This document shows positions 47,499 through 60,785 of a DNA stretch of 64,000 nt, piece by piece (positions within the stretch are counted from its first letter, which is position 1; each line of letters starts with the position of its first letter). Origin of the DNA: Prochilodus magdalenae (taxonomy: Eukaryota > Chordata > Actinopteri > Characiformes > Prochilodontidae). The stretch lies in contig JAMWET010002875.1 of the NCBI GenBank assembly GCA_024036415.1, positions 43,501 to 107,500 of the forward strand, read 5' to 3'. Position numbers and translations under genes: made by a program. The notes under the pieces are model-generated. The model saw only the letters and a program-made list of their open reading frames with translations. It was not told the DNA's origin and did not search any database.

Positions 47499-49557
47499 GC
47501 CGCAAGCGGCAATTGAGGGTCCTAGCACGTCATAAGTCCACTGAGGCCTTTTGGACCAGCAAGGCCTCACAAGGCCTAAAGCAGTTCGGACCTTGTTTCT
47601 AGATCTATAAAGATAATACAGGTTTAACAGCTCAGGCAGTTCTCATGTCATTAGGAACCATGTCATTCCTTTGTATTTATCAAAAAAGGAACATCTTACT
47701 TTCAGCTCAGTGTTGTAGAAGCCCACTGAGAACTGTCCAGCTGGTTTTAAACCCTTGAGGCCTCAGAAGGATTAAAGCAGTTTGGACCTTGTTTACAGAC
47801 AGAGAGGTAAAACTTATAGGAAGTGGGAGTTTATCATCAGGTCTTCATTCGCCATAAACAATCAGCAGTGGTCTATTAACATTATAGAGGCTGAGGCTTA
47901 TGTGTACAGGCCCTTACAGCATTAGGGACATTGTGGCACACAGAAGTGAGATTAAAGGCCTCCAAGTGTATAGGTTATTGATCAGGGGCCTGAGACAGAC
48001 ATGTGTACCAACATTCATTGAAATTGACCTTTGACCCTTGGTTTTATATGCTGTTATTTCTGAACGAATAGGTCGAAGTAGCGAACCAGTAGTCCATTTT
48101 CTGACACAACATGTAATTACAAAGTTGTGCAGGACTGAGAGCTGAATCAAATGACATCAGCCGTTTGGCTATAAATTGTGTAATAACATTGTAATAAGCA
48201 TTTTAGTGATTTTTTGTGTTTTTAAGTGGCATAGCGCCCCCTAAAGGCCAAACTGCACCAATTTTTGTACATGTCATCAGACTCGTAGTTGCCACATGTC
48301 AATAAAATACTGACTTGATCTGAGAAAAGACAGAGTAGTTATAGCAATATAGGTTGTAAATTCCAAGGCCGCAGTGATTTGTTGATTTATAGAAGCCATG
48401 TTAAGTAAAAAAGTCAACTTTTTTTTGATAATTATTTACCTAGAGACTCCACAGAGTATTCTAAGACCAGTTTGGAACGACTATGGTCAAAATCCAGGGA
48501 CTAGTTCGAAAAGTCGCATGTTTAAACAGTTAATAATTAAAAAATAACTATACATTTTTTTAACACAATTGTATTTACAAAGTTGTTCAGAATACTCCAT
48601 TGCATGATGGTAATGCATTTGTTTGAGATTAGGTTGAATTTTTTACGAGATATACCAGATTTTCCAAAATAGCGCCAACTAGTGGCCAAATCTTTTGACA
48701 TTTTACCGGCTGTTGCAAAGTCCCTCCAAAGACATGCCAGTGAAGTTTCATGCTGATTGGTTAATGTTAAGCCTATCAAATGCCTGCTGAAAGCTGATTG
48801 GCTAATGGCGTCCATAAATTTTGATGTATCAAAACGTCCTTAAAGATTCACTTATAGACTGTGTCAAAGATGAAGCGTGCAAAGTTTCAGGTCGATCGGA
48901 CTTAAGGGTGCTGAGAAACAGTTATGTAGCCTTTATAGCGCCCCCTATCAATCTAACTGCACCAAATTTGATAGGCCACCTCAGAATCATGTCCTGAACC
49001 AAATTCCAAAGTTTCAAATTTTTTGGGTGAACCATTTTTGAGTTACAGAATTTTTTATTAATTAAGTATTTTCTCGAAAGGGTTCATTTGCATATGTCGG
49101 CCATCTTGTTTACAAAAGTCGACATGTTTTTGATAATTATTGAGGTTCAGTGTCTGGAGAATTTTTTGAGATTTTTTTCAGAATTTTCGGGCTTAAACCC
49201 TAAGACTAGTTCGCAAAAGTAGGTTTTGCATATTATGCTAATTAGAAAAAGATCTAAGTAGGCGGAGCTTAATGGTCCAAATGGCAAAGTGATTGGTTTT
49301 GACCCAAGGAACCTGGGAAAAATGTCATTTTGTCTGGCAAAATTTTGGTTTAGGAGTTATAAGCCAAAACGTATTTTGGTTTGCTATAGCGCCACCTTGA
49401 GGCCAGTTGGTGCCATTCTTTGTGGCTGAGTCATTTCACCCCTACTGTACCTTCAGTTCAAGTTTGGTGTCTCTAGGCCTTACGGTTTTTGCTCTACGAC
49501 GCGTTTCAGCCGGGAAAAAGAATAATAATAAGAAGAAGAAGAAGAAGAAGAAGAAGA
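47499..49557 (+). mobile_element. tandem element copy 2
   Basis: The first 200 bp are almost identical to copy 1, and most of the rest is alignable with a lower-identity middle. Only one CCAGTAGTCCATTTTCTGAC block (48084) is present, so this copy is shorter. It ends with an (AAG)n run and the terminal unit at 49561-49608. A plus-strand open frame at 49407-49670 is just this repeat, with poly-Lys from the AAG run. Confidence 0.75.
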
Positions 49558-49560
49558 AAA

Positions 49561-49785
49561 ATCCTAACAAATACAATAGGGTCCCTGCACTACGTGCTAG
49601 GACCCTAATAATAATAAGAAAAATCCTAACAAATACAATAGGGTCCCTGCACTACGTGCTAGGACCCTAATAAGAAGAAGAAGAAAAATCCTAACAAATA
49701 CAATAGGGTCCCTGCACTACGTGCTAGGACCCTAAAAATCCTAACAAATACAATAGGGTCCCTGCACTACGTGCTAGGACCCTAA
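49561..49785 (+). repeat. ladder of four 48-bp element 3' ends
   Basis: Four copies of the same 48-bp terminus lie at 49561-49608, 49623-49670, 49688-49735 and 49738-49785, separated by 14, 17 and 2 bases of AAT/AAG-rich filler. Each contains AGGGTCC then GGACCCT, able to form a 7-bp stem around a 15-base loop, and ends CCCTAA. The four are essentially identical, so the array is recent. Confidence 0.95.
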
Positions 49786-49789
49786 TAAA

Positions 49790-50290
49790 AGAATAAAAAC
49801 AGGGTTGTGCATTATGAAAAATCTAAATGGGTCGGTACCGGCAGCAGTATTATTAACTGTTAGCTATAAACTATAAACTATACATAGTACAGGTCACTAT
49901 GGATAAATATATCTCACAAGGAGGCAAGAAATATATACAAGAAAATACATATATACCTGTATACTGTAGAAAAGACAGTGCAAGTGCAATAGTAATAAAA
50001 AATGTGCATGATTGTGCAAGGGGCGCAGTTATCAGCAGATAAATGACTGAATTAACTTCCTGAAATAACATAATAAACATGTTCAGTGGGTGTCCATCAT
50101 CATCCATAATAGACAGGAGTTTGTGCAGTGTCCTCCTCTCCGCCACCTTCACCACCGAGTCCAACTCCACACCAACAACTGACCCTGCTGGCCTGACAAA
50201 CTTGTCCAGATGCATCTCATCTCTCTTCTTAATGCTTCCTCCCCAGCACACCGCAGCATAGAAGAGACAGCTGGCCATGAGATGTTGTGC
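49790..50290 (-). mobile_element. 5'-truncated LINE, reverse-transcriptase C-terminus and 3' UTR
   Basis: The minus-strand frame (about 50285 to 50080) reads ASCLFYAAVCWGGSIKK, LDKFVRPAGSVVGVELDSV and RRTLHKLLSIMDDDGHPL, the C-terminal pattern of a teleost CR1/L2-like LINE ORF2. The 3' UTR follows (49800-50070), including TAAACTATAAACTATA, also seen at 16020-16100. The copy stops upstream at about 50290, so it lacks the catalytic reverse transcriptase and endonuclease. Its 3' end is separated by the 45147-49785 insertion and completed at 45008-45140. Confidence 0.75.
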
Positions 50291-52476
50291 AAATGACAAA
50301 TAAACCTGAAACCCACAGCACAAATAAAATAATTAATATGGCACCAATAAAAACACTTGGCCAATTTATTATGTTCAGCAATACAAATTCCTGTAAAACT
50401 ATTTACTAAAAACATTAAAAAAAGAGGTATTAATGGAAATTGAATCAATAATTCCCTCACTGAAATTTGGCCACCAAAATTAGCTACTTGAGTTAATATA
50501 TCCACTGATGGTTGAATAATTTAGGCATTAAAACACATGTCAGCATTAAAAACAAGGATTACTCTAATGGTTGCACAAGAGTATTTGAGAGCAATTTAAA
50601 AAGTGATTCTGTCATTTATATCCTTTGTGGCTCGGCCGGGGGAGAGGCTGAGCACATTAACCAGGAAGACTTCAACGAGACCCAAAGACACACTAACTCA
50701 GTGTGCTTAGCACCAAGCCTCAAGGGATATAAATGAGAAAATCACCCAGTACAAGTCAACTAATTTACCATATTTGTACAAATATGTACAAAAAATTATG
50801 AATTATGAAGGCTTACTTTCAAGAACATAAACAACCCCATCACGATGCATAGAATTGCATTCAAGGACCATAGTTCAAGAGTATGCAACATAAATTAAGG
50901 GGAATCATTTGTCATTCTGGGCAGACTTGTTTAAGAGGCCATTACTGGTTAGTACTTTTGTACAACTAGCAGAAAATGTATGCAAATGATTGTAGAGTAT
51001 GTCCTGATAATTACACAGATGATGAAACTTCAGACATGAAGGGTAAATTCTTAGAAAAAGCAACTTCTTAGAATGTCAGATTTCGAATGGCAGGTCTGTG
51101 CCTAGTCTAAGCCCTAAGTCTCGATGTATTATGCACACCAAGTATCACCTCTGCAATCCCAGATGTCATGTCACTGATTAATTTATTTAAAAAAAACCAC
51201 CTTGGCCATTACAGCTTTCCATGAATATCTTATAATAGCTGAAAAATAGATCACTCAGACACATTTGGACAAGCTGGAAACAAATCCAGTTGGGAAAATT
51301 CACCCCTTTTTACAGTCTCAGGTGAAATCACATCAGTCTTTATATTTCTACACTGACAGCTTTGTACAACAAACATTTCCAGGGAAGTTCTTATCAGACG
51401 ATTTGATGTACATTCATATTTTGTCTTTGTACATGTGCACTTTATGCAATAAAGATTTAGCTGTATATAGTACAAGCAACACAATCCTTATGTTACCGAC
51501 AAACCTGATTACATCTGCAGTTTCACTGAAATAATTTTTCAAAATTAGCAAGGAAACAGCTTTGTAATTTATATTATGACGAGATAGACATTGTGCCAGA
51601 TGCTTCAAAAATTGAAAAAAAATTGGTGGACATTTAACACTGTAGTTCAATTATTATAGGCTCTGTACACTGGGTTGCTGCTGTTCTCAATATAACACAA
51701 AATGTGTCAGGTGATAAAAGTACTATAATCAAAGTAAAAAAAAGACCAGTTAAAAACATATGAATATGAAAGTGTTAAAGTTCTTGCTAAAACACAAAAA
51801 TATATGGTTGTCCAGTTTTTAGCATTATATGAAAAAATGAAGTGCCCTCATTTTCAGAAACAAATGTGTGGCAGCAACTGTGTGTTTCTTTACAAAAAAC
51901 AGCTTTATTCAATGTTCCATTAAATCAATTTTGCAGTAACTGAATGGGAGATTATCTGTTACATTATTCTTTAAATTTAAATACCACCACCTACACATTT
52001 TCAACTTGCATTTGAGTGAAACTTGTAATATGTTAAATTATATTAAATGAGAAGATTGCTCCTGTCCAGCAGTGTTTAGTCTTAACATATGTCATTAGAA
52101 TGCATGCAAGACAGAAAAATTTAAAAAGCATTATGAAATTGAACTCCTAATGAGGTGCTAGAATTATTTTCTTTCAAACGCATTCATAGGATTGTCACTT
52201 AGTTTTTTTTGTGGCAAGCGTGTTTTTACTTATTTTTTATTTTTTTAAAGGAAAAAAGTAGAAAGGACGTAGAAATAACCCTGTTTAAATATATTTTAGA
52301 AATATGATCATTTATTTAATTTAATTGTTTTTCATGTGTTATTTCCTGAATATTTGATTGATTTTTTAATTATTTGATTGTTTCATTGTATTATGTTTGC
52401 TTAAGAACAATCTTATGTATATTAAACTAAATTTACCCCAGTAAGGATTTCAGTGACATTTGATTTCTAAATAAAT
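50291..52476. other. intergenic DNA, no gene recognised
   Basis: No exon or element is supported. An open stretch at 50512-50736 and another at 51265-51534 have no domain. An AATAAA with ordinary surroundings lies near 51448, compatible with an unlinked transcript end but not diagnostic. Confidence 0.45.
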
Positions 52477-52920
52477 GTAATGGGCCACAAGGCTTGTCTC
52501 GCCCATAATATAAGGGGCTCCTACTTGTGCAGTGAAGCTTGTTTGATACCAAACTCTATATTTTTTGACAGAGGAGGGTCTGATTATTTCATTTGACTAT
52601 GGTTTTATGTTGACACAATTTAGAGTTTGGGAAGTAGGCAGTTAAAACTATTTCCATCCTCTATTACTATAAATGCAGTGGGCCTTAAGGCATGATCAAC
52701 CTATAGTATGAGTGACTTCTACACACGGAGTGATGTTTGGTACCAGGCGCTATGTTTTCTCACAGAGGAGGGTCTGATGATTTCATTTGACTATGGATTT
52801 ATGTTGACAAAATGTGTGGTTTTGTCTGTCCTTTATAAATTTGTGAGAGTAATGGGCCAAAAGACATGTTACACCCATAGCTGAGTGACTCTAATATAGT
52901 TCACATTAATTCCTATTTGA
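52477..52920. repeat. approximately 200-bp tandem repeat, 2.3 units
   Basis: Units begin at AATGGGCCACAAGG (52477), GTGGGCCTTAAGG (52679) and AATGGGCCAAAAGAC (52851). Each full unit includes GAGGAGGGTCTGAT-ATTTCATTTGACTATGG. Units have diverged substantially. I know no family for it. Confidence 0.8.
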
Positions 52921-53891
52921 TATAAAACTAAAACAAAATGTTTTAGAACATTTTAAAATAGCATTTAGTACACATTTTTTTAAATACTAAATACTCACCG
53001 AGTCTTTTATTTTGAAAATACATTTACGATTGCCTTTCGACTAAGCTCGCTAGTGTTGTTGTCTTTACACAGCTCGCGGTGTTGGTTGAAGACAATGCTA
53101 AAGCATGTTTTCTCCATTTTGTGGTACGCTTTTATCTTGTGGAAGGTTTTTAGAATTTTTAAAAGAGCAGACAGAAGAAAGAGACGAGTGACTACCTGGA
53201 GTTGGATATAACTAAAGGTTAACCACTACAGCTGGCGTTACATTTCCATTTCCAAGTGGTTTGGACATCGCCTGTTTGTCACATCCTTCGGAACAGTTAG
53301 ATTGAGAAGGGTCCGCAAGATGCACCTCCTATGTATTAGACCTACGCTTTTTGCCTATGTAAAATTGTTTTTGCTTTTTAAATTTTGTTTTCTTGAATGT
53401 ATTTTTGTTGTAAATTTGTTTGTAAATTAAATTTTATTTTTGAAAATTTGTTTACTGAAATGTTGCTTTGTTTTGTTCTCGGCCACTGTAGTTTTTGTGG
53501 TAAATGCACACGTGTATATACAATAAATTGTACACCTTTAATGACTTTTATATTCACATGTGTAAATTCTCAGGCCACGGGACATGTCTGCTGCCTTTAA
53601 AATGGAAATGTAATATTACATACTGAATATATACAGCCCTCTCTAAAACAACAACAAAAACTGTTATAAATATGTTAAAGCATGTATGCACGTCGTGATT
53701 TTTGTTTTGAGTAGTTACGTAGGACCCCATAAAATGTGTACACTGTTTTACGTATATATGTATATGCATTTGATAATATGCACTAAAGCCAGTCGGGGTT
53801 TAAAAAGATTATGTGATGTTAACGGTTTTATTCAGGCGGACGCTGTGCCTGTCGCACCCTTAGACTGTATACAAGTCATGTATTTTGGGAG
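52921..53891. other. intergenic DNA upstream of SMDT1
   Basis: AT-rich in the centre and CG-richer toward the SMDT1 promoter. The 110-codon open frame at 53686-54018 is not recognisable and overlaps MITE-like sequence. Confidence 0.4.
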
Positions 53892-54424
53892 CGTCCGAAA
53901 TGGGACCCTTCCATACTTTACAATACGCGAAAGCAGTACGGGAGAACTCGAGTTAGTATGTCCGAATAGTGTTCATAAAATAGCACGCAAAATGTCTCTG
54001 GACGACGTACTGCAATGAGAGAGATTTCGAAGTATCTTCGAAAGATTTCGAAGTAAGTTCGAAGAGGTGAAAAAAGGCAGAAAGAAAGGAGCCCGCTGTT
54101 TACAAGTGAATAAATTCCTGCTCGACGCTGTCTCCATGTGGAAGTGTTCATCGCGAAAACTAACCACAACGAACGCTACTTTCGTTAACAGATGGTAAAC
54201 ATTTTGCCGACTTTGGGTTTTTAAAGAATAGGGTTTGCCGCAGTTACGTGACGTCAGCGGAGATCCGGGTCAAAGGACACAGGTAAAATGGCGGATGGAG
54301 TGCGTCCGAGGAAGTTTGCATACCGCGCGCTCGCATACTAACAGTACGTACTTCTTTAACGACTGAGCAGTATGTGCTAGGTCGAATTCAGTACGTACTG
54401 CTTAAGTATGCCATTTCGGACGCA
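53892..54424. mobile_element. MITE-like palindromic sequence at the SMDT1 promoter
   Basis: GCGTCCGAAATGG at 53892-53904 and its inverse CCATTTCGGACGC at 54412-54424 form 13-bp inverted ends. An extra GTGCGTCCGAGG at about 54301 could pair with the same right end as a shorter element. Inner GTACGTACT and CGAAGTATCTTCG repeats add palindromic structure. The CGTCCGAAATG ends resemble abundant fish MITEs. It contains the CRE at 54249 and lies 52 bp from the SMDT1 start. Whether it is one or two elements is unclear. Confidence 0.5.
54249..54256. promoter_or_regulatory. perfect CRE (TGACGTCA) and nearby YY1-like motif
   Basis: TGACGTCA within GTTACGTGACGTCAGCGG matches the full palindromic CREB/ATF site. 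AAAATGGCGG at 54286-54295, a YY1-like core, lies 30 bases downstream and may mark the start site. Both are about 180-230 bp before the SMDT1 ATG. Such motifs are common in nuclear-encoded mitochondrial gene promoters. Confidence 0.5.
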
Positions 54425-54476
54425 GCCACATTTTATGGTCGCACTAGACCTGATGGGACCCAGATTAAGGAATAAG

Positions 54477-57020
54477 ATGGCATGGCTGATCCACTTGGCG
54501 AGGTTTTCAGTTCTATCTAGGCGAAATGTCGTTCTTCCTCGAGAAGGCGGCTCCGGGTACCCCGTGACACCGGCTGTTCAGTCTAGATCAGCTGTCTGCA
54601 CATCCACGGGTGCCATACTGCCCAAACCGAAGAAAGTAAGTCTGTCTGATGACGATGAACGGTTTGCTGAGGGGTTTATTTTTGTTCGGAACCTCCCGTT
54701 TCCTCTACTGTGATTGGGTGACACTGGTTAATAACCAGCCTCCTTCATAATGTTCGTTGGGACATGCAGAGGGCATTTAAAATAGAATATTAGCAGTGTT
54801 TGTAGTGGAATTATGTTGCTGTGCACTCTGGGGCTTATACCATTATTAGTTCCGAACCTGTAATAAAACGTTTTACGAGTGCCAAACTGCTTGTTAAGCA
54901 GTGACGTATCCACCTTAACGCCCGGGTCCGAGCCTCTACTGTACTGGCTGAGATGGAGACTGGCATGTTTAAATAGCCTACTTACCTATTGTTTCTAAAG
55001 GTTTGGCCATCAATAGACATAAATAAGGTACAACGGCAGGGAAAGAATAAACGTAGCTCTGCAAAGCGGTAACATGTACTATCAAACACATGTAGTATTT
55101 TCCGCTACTGCTAGCGCTCATAACCATAAACTATAAATTAGCTCTAGATAAAGTGTATTGAATGAACAGGTAAAAGGTGAAACTTTGCAACACAGTGAAT
55201 CTCCAGGCTGGCGAGTATCTAAAGCCTTTGGAATTGGGTGGTTAGGTAAGATCCAGAGATGGTGCCGTGATTGCGCATTGCATTAGCTGTATTAAAATGT
55301 GAAGGTGAAGCACTATTTTGTCTCTGTAGATGCCAGCCGATGCGTGGCGATCGATGATTCTGGCTTTGGGTGCAAGAGCCCACACCTTCCTGTTTCGAAT
55401 ATCGGGCCTGTCAGTCAGACCAGGTGATAAGGATCAAAACATAAAACAGCTAACAACCAGAACATAACGATGTAGGTCTGTAGCAAGAAACATGCTATAA
55501 AAGCCTTAGACAGTGGAGAGCTACAAATGTCCCATTTGGCTTTTGCAGGTGGGTGCCAACAGTAGTTATTTTAGTTAGGTTGGCTAGCTAGCCATTATTA
55601 GGGACCAGTGACACCAGATTTTATGCACACCTTGTCAAATGCAGCCATCTTCTCTTTATCACAAGCACCAGAATGATAAAGGAGTGTTTTATTTATTTTT
55701 TTTTTTGGATTGTTTTAATTGACTTGACTAAATTGATTAATTAACCCTCTGGCTCATAGCGGTCGGTACAGTGGACAGCTGTTTAAAAGTCATTTTCTCC
55801 TAAATGCAATGTTTTTTTATGGAACTGCACATCAGCCATTAGAATGCTCTCTGCTGCACCCTCCATTGATGTTCATTCAGTTTTTAGTTGTTGTAACTAC
55901 AAGTGAACCGCCTATGAATCCAAAATGACCGACAGACAGCTACACTTGTTGACCACTGCTGGAATATCCTGTCAATCCTTCTATTCTAGGAAAACCCTAG
56001 AGGTAAAAAAAATATATATATGATGATATACAGAGTATCTAAGTAACTATATCATTATTTTTGTTTTGAAAATTTAATTTCAAATAAGTAGGACATTTCT
56101 ATTAACCATGTGTCCAACAAAGTGGACATCATGCATTTTTAACATAAATCATGTAATTTATTCATTTTTTATTATGGCTATTTTGATTGCAATTCAGTTC
56201 ATTTTGGGAATACATATAAGTTAGTTTTAAAATTGTACATTTCTGTGCAGATTAGTTGTAGTTTGTGTTAGTAAAAAGTATAATTTTTGTCCTATTTGTA
56301 GACCACAAGTGTAGCAAGGCATAGGGAAGACTATAGAATAGTCCAGGAAATGTTTTAGAGATTCAAACATTCATTTAGCTTACATGGAAGCCTTACAGTT
56401 GTGAGCGCTGTTTGTTTTCTTATTTAGGTCTAAACAATAGGGCTATACAATGTTAAAGTGTGTGAAAGTATGTTAAAGCGCTATTTAAAGCATACAATGA
56501 AATATGTATAACTACATAACTCTTTTTGATTTATTGATGAATCATTCTTCCATTAGGTTTATACTGTTTTATGTTGAGTGCTTAAGCACACGTAGTCCAC
56601 TCTTGTGGACATATCTGTAACTTCGTTAATATTTGTTTTTTTCAATGCCCTAATGATAGTAAAAACACATTTAAAAAATATTGACTCAGGATTTCATAAT
56701 TCATGCATCAGAGGGTTAAAAAAATAATCCTATCTGGCCTTTCTCTCTATAAAAGTGGGTGGGTGGTAAATAAATACATTGTGCCACTTGTGAAATAACT
56801 GCATACTCTGAATGACCCTGAACTCCATCTTCATTTGACCCCTCCATACCCCCCCCCCTCCTCCTCCCTCTCTCTTTTTAAGACACCATTTGGTTTGCTG
56901 CGTATTGCCCTGGTGGTAGCGCCTTTCCTGTATGTGGGAACATTGATAAGCAAAAACTTTGCTGCTCTTCTGGAGGAGCACGACATATTTGTCCCAGAGG
57001 ACGATGATGATGACGACTAA
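54477..57020 (+). CDS. smdt1: SMDT1/EMRE, essential subunit of the mitochondrial calcium uniporter
   Basis: Two exons, 54477-54635 and 56883-57020, in phase 0, give 98 aa (about 107 in human as I recall). Exon 1 encodes an Arg-rich mitochondrial targeting region (MAWLIHLARFSVLSRR) and the conserved GAILPKP motif at 45-51. Exon 2 gives the membrane span (about 58-76, FGLLRIALVVAPFLYVGTLI) and the matrix/intermembrane tail EEHDIFVPE followed by six Asp. From FLYVGT to the end it appears identical to the mammalian protein. EMRE bridges the MCU pore and MICU1/2 in the inner membrane and is required for channel activity in animals. ATG 54477 is chosen because an upstream in-frame ATG (54408) lies in MITE-like sequence. 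Donor AAA/GTAAG, acceptor TTTTTAAG. Confidence 0.96.
55745..56715. mobile_element. piggyBac-like non-autonomous element in SMDT1 intron
   Basis: Flanked by TTAA at 55741-55744 and 56716-56719, with ends CCCTCTG and CAGAGGG: the TTAA target duplication and CCC-starting inverted ends of piggyBac elements. The 971-bp interior has no transposase. Internal inverted pieces such as AGTGGACATC and GTCCACTCTTGTGGAC are present. It sits in the same transcription unit as SMDT1 between its two exons. Confidence 0.65.
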
Positions 57021-57068
57021 ACTCGGGTAGGAACCCTTCACTCGTACAGCTCCAATTCTGGGGAGGAA

Positions 57069-57074
57069 AATAAA
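57069..57074 (+). terminator. smdt1: SMDT1 polyadenylation signal
   Basis: AATAAA about 50 bases after the SMDT1 stop codon, giving a very short 3' UTR. Confidence 0.65.
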
Positions 57075-58027
57075 AACTTTTCAAATATATTCCCCTTAGC
57101 CTAAAGGTTGCTATTTAGCCATGGCAGAGCATTTTAGGTTTGGACTGGAGGCCAGTGGAAGTCCATCAATTGACACCATGGAAACTGTAAGCTTAAATTA
57201 TTGCTAATTTGCTTTAAATTGTTTGGAAATTACCAAATAAAATAATAATTAGACTTGTTTGTGCTGCCTGACACTGTATGAAACTATTTTTTATTCAAAT
57301 GAACACAAAGTTAACCAAAGCAATCTTTAACAGTTTTGGTGTAGCTCCAGTGCAAAACTAAAGAAAACTAGACAGGCTGACTGATGAACTACCTTTTTAA
57401 ATAGAAAAGTCATATTACTGTATGTACACATAACCTTTTCTATTACTTTTAACAAACCATGAAAAAACAGCTTTAGCATTGATCTGAGAGGCCCTAATCT
57501 GTAAGATTAGCCAGAATCATATTTTGCTTTCCATGTTTGATTTGTAAACAATAAAGTAAGCAATACATAGACATTATGCTCAGAATTGTGAAGAGAAGCT
57601 TATGTTTGTTCTCTGTAGAAGGCGTTGCCTTGTTTACACTCAAATTAACATGTAATTTGACTGGGACTGTTTACACTATTGTATTCAATTGTTAATCTTC
57701 CCATCTCAGCCACAGTCCACTGCTTAGACAAACAAATTCCTTTAAAATGAGATCTTCTTTGGACAGTGAACAAAATTCTGATGTGATGGCACAGCAGCAT
57801 ATAACTAAGCATAAGATTTTATTATCAAATTCTACATAATGCACTGTACATTTTCATTTATGAAGAAAGAAACGAGTTTGATGTAAGATGCAGGTGAATA
57901 GAGTTTGGGATTATAACCCACTGTTGTAAACTGTGTCTATGCAGATATCAGAGACTAAAGGTGCTGCTAAAAGAGGAAGACTATACTGGACAATCAGAAG
58001 ACGATCATTATTTGTTAAACTGATTTA

Positions 58028-58090
<63 letters not shown>

Positions 58091-58489
58091 CACAGAGCTT
58101 GGCTCTTCTTCTGTGTGTGTGTTAAGTCCAATAAAATCAGTACTGGAGAAACCAATCTATTCATGAAGTTGTCTCGTTTTTGCTTTGATATGAGGCAGCC
58201 TCAGCCTTGTATTTCTAGTGAGTGTGAAAACAAGAAGCAAGCTTTTTTTTTTTCAGTTTTTCCATCTTCATCTAGATTTCAGAGACAATCAGAAAAAGGG
58301 AGATTTTTGGATCTGTTTGTCTTCTGTGTCTTCATTAACAATAATAAAGTTGGAGAATTGTATTATAAATTTGGTTAAGAACACAGGCTGACACAGCGTT
58401 TGGATAAAGTGTATGTATATTTATAGTTCAACAGCAGATAATCAGCACACTGTTCCACAATGTAGGTGCAAATGTAAGACTACAAAAGG
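57075..58489. other. region between convergent SMDT1 and NDUFA6
   Basis: 1.4 kb between the two stop codons. It holds a (GT)n run and AT-rich DNA that probably includes the NDUFA6 3' UTR on the minus strand. TTTATT (AATAAA inverse) occurs near 58024 and TTTATTA near 57817, possible minus-strand signals. No other gene is visible. Confidence 0.45.
58030..58088. repeat. (GT)n microsatellite
   Basis: About 29 GT units, interrupted and continued more weakly near 58112-58122. The overlapping open frames consisting of CVCVCV are artefacts of the repeat. Confidence 0.95.
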
Positions 58490-60629
<2,140 letters not shown>

Positions 60630-60785
60630 CGCCAAACGGTCCGAAATTACGCCTAGCAACGACGCGTCTTGTTTTAAAAGCGCCGTAAAATACGCGTATC
60701 CTCGAAACGGCAAAAAAACGGCGTATTTTACGCCGCTCTTCTGCAGCTAGGACGCCGTAAAAAGCGGCGTTTTAAAATATGGTAA
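60630..60785. repeat. CG-rich palindromic repeat cluster
   Basis: Variants of GCCGTAAAA / TTTTACGCC recur in both orientations: AGCGCCGTAAAATACGCG, ACGGCGTATTTTACGCCGC, GACGCCGTAAAAAGCGGCG. Hairpins with GGCGTA/TACGCC arms are possible. CpG density is far above the surroundings. It may be a MITE or a small satellite remnant. No coding is supported. Confidence 0.6.

Noticed and set aside
49407..49670. Open frame with long poly-Lys
   Set aside because: Produced by the (AAG)n run and the repeated 3' ends of the tandem element.
50512..50736. Possible small conserved exon (GGEAEHINQEDFNE)
   Set aside because: No splice partners, no known domain and average composition.
53686..54018. 110-codon open frame just upstream of SMDT1
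   Set aside because: It crosses into the MITE-like inverted repeat and has no recognisable family.
58031..58378. CVCVCV-rich open frames
   Set aside because: Translation of the (GT)n microsatellite.
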